Assembly (NCBI GenBank): GCA_039680605.1
Contig: JBDKTA010000044.1
Coordinates: 124,001 to 188,000, forward strand
Reading direction: 5' to 3'
Origin: Planctomycetaceae bacterium
GTDB lineage: Bacteria; Planctomycetota; Phycisphaerae; SM23-33
Length of the DNA: 64,000 nucleotides
Of the stretch, positions 61,388 through 64,000 are shown one piece after another (the first letter of the stretch is position 1; every line of letters starts with the position of its first letter). The notes beneath the pieces were generated by a model that was not told the origin of the DNA, did no database searches, and worked only from the letters and a program-made list of their open reading frames with translations. Made by a program: the position numbers and the translations under genes.

Positions 61388-62493
61388 GAGTGCTCCTGGT
61401 GGCTGGGGACGCAGACCAGGCGCCCCTGCAGCAGGCGGCGGTACAACGCCAGGTACGACAGCGCCATGCGGACGGCCGTGAATCGCCGCGCCCTCGCCCG
61501 CGCCAGGCGCGACAGCGTCACGCGCAGCGGCTCTTCTCCCAGAACGCGGTCGATGGCATAGGCCAGGGCAGTGTCGTCGGCCGGCGGCACGAAAATGGCC
61601 GATTGCCCCCAGACCTCGCGCAGCGAGCGGATGTCGCCCAGGATCAGCGCACAGCCGCGCATCGCCGCCTCCAGGGCCGTCAGACCGAACGGCTCGTACC
61701 GGGCGGGCAAGACATAGACCGCCGCGCGGGCCATCCACGACAGCAGGTCGGTTCGATCGAGTGGCCCCAGGCACCGCACGCCGTCGACGCGCCCGTCGCG
61801 CGTGGCGGCGGGGTGATCGACCGCTCCGGCCAGGTACACCGGCCAGGTCAGCATGCTGGCGGCCTTGGCCAGGGCGGCGGCGTTCTTGGCTTCGTCCCAC
61901 AATCGCCCGGCCGAAAGGGCCAGCAGTTCCTTGCCGGCGTCGCCGGCGACCGCGCCATCGGCGGCCAGACCGTTATAGATGACCCTGGCCGGCGGCAGGG
62001 GCCCGTAGTGGCGGCGGAGCTGCGAGAGCATCGTCAGCGTGGGGGCTACCAGCACGTCGGCGGCTTGCACGCCCTGTCGCACTTTTTCGGCGTAGTCGCG
62101 CCAGCGGGCAGGGGCGGGTTGACCTTTGACCGCCTGCCACCACGACAGCACGCACGAGTGCCCGACGACGACGACGGGCCTCTGCCAGGGCAGCGAGGTG
62201 TTGCAGTAGTGGTTGAGGTGTACCACGTCCGGGGCGGTCTGGGCTGCGACGCCCAGCAGCCACTGCCCGCAGCGCTCGACGTCGTCCCACGGGTCGTCCA
62301 TCCACTCGAGCTTGAACTGCCTGCATCGCAGTCGCACGCCCTTGATCGCCGCGGCGGATTCCTGCGCGGCGGTGGGGGGCGGGCCCATCGCGGCCAGCAC
62401 CACCTCGTGCCCGCGAGCGGCGAACTGAGCGGACAGTTCGATACTGTAGGTCCAGACGCCGCCGACGGTGTCGGTGCTCATCAGGATTCGCAT
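61375..62493 (-). CDS. Glycosyltransferase family 4-like protein
   Basis: A 372-residue retaining glycosyltransferase with a GT-B fold. The N-terminus MRILMSTDTVGGVWTYSIEL is typical of GT4. The EX7E motif is seen as YEPFGLTALEAAMRG at about 265-276. The sugar-nucleotide region carries LSAGRLWDEAKN near 190. It is cytoplasmic, with no membrane span. It follows the dehydrogenase gene after ten bases and overlaps the next glycosyltransferase by 13 bases. It differs in family from the three CgeB-like enzymes, so it probably makes a different linkage. Confidence 0.88.
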   Translation of the reverse strand: MRILMSTDTVGGVWTYSIELSAQFAARGHEVVLAAMGPPPTAAQESAAAIKGVRLRCRQFKLEWMDDPWDDVERCGQWLLGVAAQTAPDVVHLNHYCNTSLPWQRPVVVVGHSCVLSWWQAVKGQPAPARWRDYAEKVRQGVQAADVLVAPTLTMLSQLRRHYGPLPPARVIYNGLAADGAVAGDAGKELLALSAGRLWDEAKNAAALAKAASMLTWPVYLAGAVDHPAATRDGRVDGVRCLGPLDRTDLLSWMARAAVYVLPARYEPFGLTALEAAMRGCALILGDIRSLREVWGQSAIFVPPADDTALAYAIDRVLGEEPLRVTLSRLARARARRFTAVRMALSYLALYRRLLQGRLVCVPSHQEHSCVL

Positions 62494-62503
62494 CGGGTCC
62501 TCC

Positions 62504-63529
62504 TCACTGATCCTTCATCATCACCAGCGCCTTGACGAATCCGTCACTGTGCTGGGCCGCCAGCGACAACGCCTCGCCCAGGCTCGACAGCGGAAACACG
62601 TGCGTCAGCAGGGGCGTCACGTCCAGCTTGCCCTGCTGCAGCAGGGCCACCGCCTTGCGGATGCCGGCGACTGAAACCTCCACCTGACGCTCATGGGCGT
62701 TGATGACGTCCAACCCGCGCCAGTTCCATAACTGCATGTTCACCTGCCGCGGACCGTCCTGGTGATACCCCGCCACCACCAGCCGCCCGCGGACGCCCGT
62801 CAGCTCGCCCGCCAGGTCCAGCGGCCACTGGTATCCCGCGGCCTCGATCGTCACGTCGCAGAAGCGCCCGCCGGTGAGGTCCTTGACGCGTTCGATGATC
62901 GTGGCGTGGTCGAGCATGGGTACCACTTCGGCGGCTCCCATCTGGCGCGCCAGATCGAGCGAGAACTCGCGCCTCGCGACGGCGATTACGCGGGCGCCGT
63001 GCATCGACGCCAGCCGCACCATCAGCGCCCCGAGGAACCCCACGCCGATCACCGCCACCGTCTGGCCGGCCTGAATGCCGCAGCGGTCGAAGATCGTCAT
63101 CGCGCAGCCCAGGGGTTCGCCGGGGACAGGCATATGATCAAGCTGCCTGGGCAGCGGCACCACCTTTTCGTGATCCGCCACGTCGTACTGCGCATAGGCA
63201 TGATCGCTGAGCATCGCCACGCGTTGACCGACGGCCAACGCGTCCGCGCTGCTTCCCAGAGAGACGATCGTGCCCCAGCCCTCGTGCCCGAGTTGTCCGG
63301 GCTGCATCGGATAATTGAACCAGGGCCGCCCCAGCCACGGCGGCAGATTGGACGCGCAAACGCCGCAACCCTCCAGCCGCACGAGTACCTGACCGGCATC
63401 GGGTTTGGGAACCGTCACCTGCTGCAGTTCGACCTTGCCCGGGCTCTGGATCACGGCAGCCATCATCACCGCCGGAACCGGCGCCGGCGAGCGGGTGCCG
63501 CGGGGTGGGCTCTGTGTGCGGGTCATCAT
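62504..63529 (-). CDS. Zinc-type (MDR) dehydrogenase
   Basis: A 341-residue medium-chain dehydrogenase. The catalytic-zinc region appears as GCGVCAS (Cys55, Cys58) and GHEGWG (81-86). The nucleotide-binding motif GVGFLG lies at about 164-169, and the C-terminal part carries TGVRGRLVVAGY. The first 22 residues are low in complexity, and the catalytic fold starts near MMAAVIQSPGKV. The start at 63529 is set by the ATGA overlap with the epimerase gene; a start at residue 22 or 23 is possible. In this operon it could oxidise or reduce a sugar intermediate. MDR proteins have broad substrates, so the role is open. Confidence 0.8.
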   Translation of the reverse strand: MMTRTQSPPRGTRSPAPVPAVMMAAVIQSPGKVELQQVTVPKPDAGQVLVRLEGCGVCASNLPPWLGRPWFNYPMQPGQLGHEGWGTIVSLGSSADALAVGQRVAMLSDHAYAQYDVADHEKVVPLPRQLDHMPVPGEPLGCAMTIFDRCGIQAGQTVAVIGVGFLGALMVRLASMHGARVIAVARREFSLDLARQMGAAEVVPMLDHATIIERVKDLTGGRFCDVTIEAAGYQWPLDLAGELTGVRGRLVVAGYHQDGPRQVNMQLWNWRGLDVINAHERQVEVSVAGIRKAVALLQQGKLDVTPLLTHVFPLSSLGEALSLAAQHSDGFVKALVMMKDQ

Positions 63530-64000
63530 GAGGCCCTTTCTGAAGCGACAGCGACACTCTCGATCCTGGCGGCGCGCCGCCTCGCGCGCTGGGCGGCGGC
63601 CAGCCAGCGGTATAATTTTGTAAGGCCTCTCTCGACGCCGACGGTCGGCTGCCATCCAGTGGCGGCTGTGAATGAGGAAATATCCGACACGTAAAGGCGC
63701 TGATCGCCGAGGCGCCAGTAGTGGTAGTCGAGCTGCGGCGCCTGCCCGTGCAGGCGGCCGATCATCTCGATCACCTCCAGCAGGCTGACGGTGTTGGTCG
63801 CGCCGCCGCCGATGTTGAAGGCCCTGCCGGACAGGCGATCGATGTCCCCTTGGGCCGCCAGCATCGCCGCGACCAGGTCATCCACATAGAGCACGTCGCG
63901 CACCTGTTTGCCGTCGCCGTAAATATGCAGCCGGCGGTTGTTGAGCGTCGTGAGCAGAAAATGCGCCAACCAGCCCTGGTCCTCGTTGCCCATCTGGTGC
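63526..64000 (-). CDS. NAD-dependent sugar epimerase/dehydratase, partial (C-terminal half)
   Basis: The visible part is about 157 codons and continues beyond the right edge, so the 5' half with the NAD-binding fold is missing. The sequence MGNEDQGWLAHFLL with IYGDGKQVRDVLYVDDLVAA and AFNIGGGATNTVSLLEVIEMI is typical of extended SDR enzymes. It is closest in feel to CDP-paratose/tyvelose 2-epimerases, which have a G(T/N)EDQGW motif at this place. It probably supplies a nucleotide sugar to the operon. The C-terminus is basic, with a run of Arg residues. Confidence 0.85.
   Translation of the reverse strand, partial: HQMGNEDQGWLAHFLLTTLNNRRLHIYGDGKQVRDVLYVDDLVAAMLAAQGDIDRLSGRAFNIGGGATNTVSLLEVIEMIGRLHGQAPQLDYHYWRLGDQRLYVSDISSFTAATGWQPTVGVERGLTKLYRWLAAAQRARRRAARIESVAVASERAS

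Overview
The window looks like a planctomycete chromosome, most likely from the Phycisphaerae or a close relative. This is inferred from gene content; no taxonomic marker was searched. The evidence is high GC, many PEP-CTERM surface proteins, formylglycine-type sulfatases, NPCBM domains, XylR-like regulators, uroporphyrinogen-decarboxylase-like (URO-D-like) and DUF362 proteins, a giant bacterial alpha-2-macroglobulin, and kdsB, which implies a Kdo-containing outer membrane.

Layout. 0.1-4.2 kb: a two-gene minus-strand unit (membrane protein, cupin lipoprotein), a sulfatase and an MFS transporter. 4.4-11.3 kb: a GspG-like pseudopilin and a 2074-residue alpha-2-macroglobulin with an intact thioester motif. 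11.4-15.1 kb: a tight minus-strand operon of B12-binding radical SAM protein, beta-propeller protein and DUF2085 protein. 15.4-20.6 kb: a 1756-residue protein combining a J-like domain, one membrane span, two NPCBM domains and a beta-helix-like tail. 20.8-25.0 kb: msrB, then a GspE-GspF-GspF operon.

25.2-41.5 kb is a carbohydrate and surface-protein island. A XylR-like regulator, a glycosidase-like protein and a beta-helix/CBM6 protein form a minus-strand unit. Opposite it lie six PEP-CTERM genes plus one PEP-CTERM remnant, an AraC regulator and a second XylR paralogue. Several promoters and palindromes can be read in the gaps. No exosortase gene is visible, so sorting would depend on one elsewhere. 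41.7-47.9 kb continues with a Tat-exported sulfatase, a URO-D-like protein, a DUF362 protein that looks N-terminally truncated, and a six-hairpin glycosidase.

48-55.5 kb holds tRNA-Ser(GCT), a DEAD-box helicase, kdsB, pyrG, an ankyrin-repeat lipoprotein and a URO-D-like gene. The ankyrin gene lies between the 3' end of that URO-D-like gene and a nearly identical copy of that end. 55.6-64 kb is a minus-strand polysaccharide operon with stop/start overlaps at most junctions: an epimerase (cut by the window edge), a dehydrogenase, four glycosyltransferases, UDP-glucuronate decarboxylase and UDP-glucose dehydrogenase. It should supply UDP-glucuronate and UDP-xylose and assemble a glycan.

Many intergenic gaps carry hairpin-forming dispersed repeats. 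Several families occur at more than one place in the window, and one palindrome sits inside a coding sequence.
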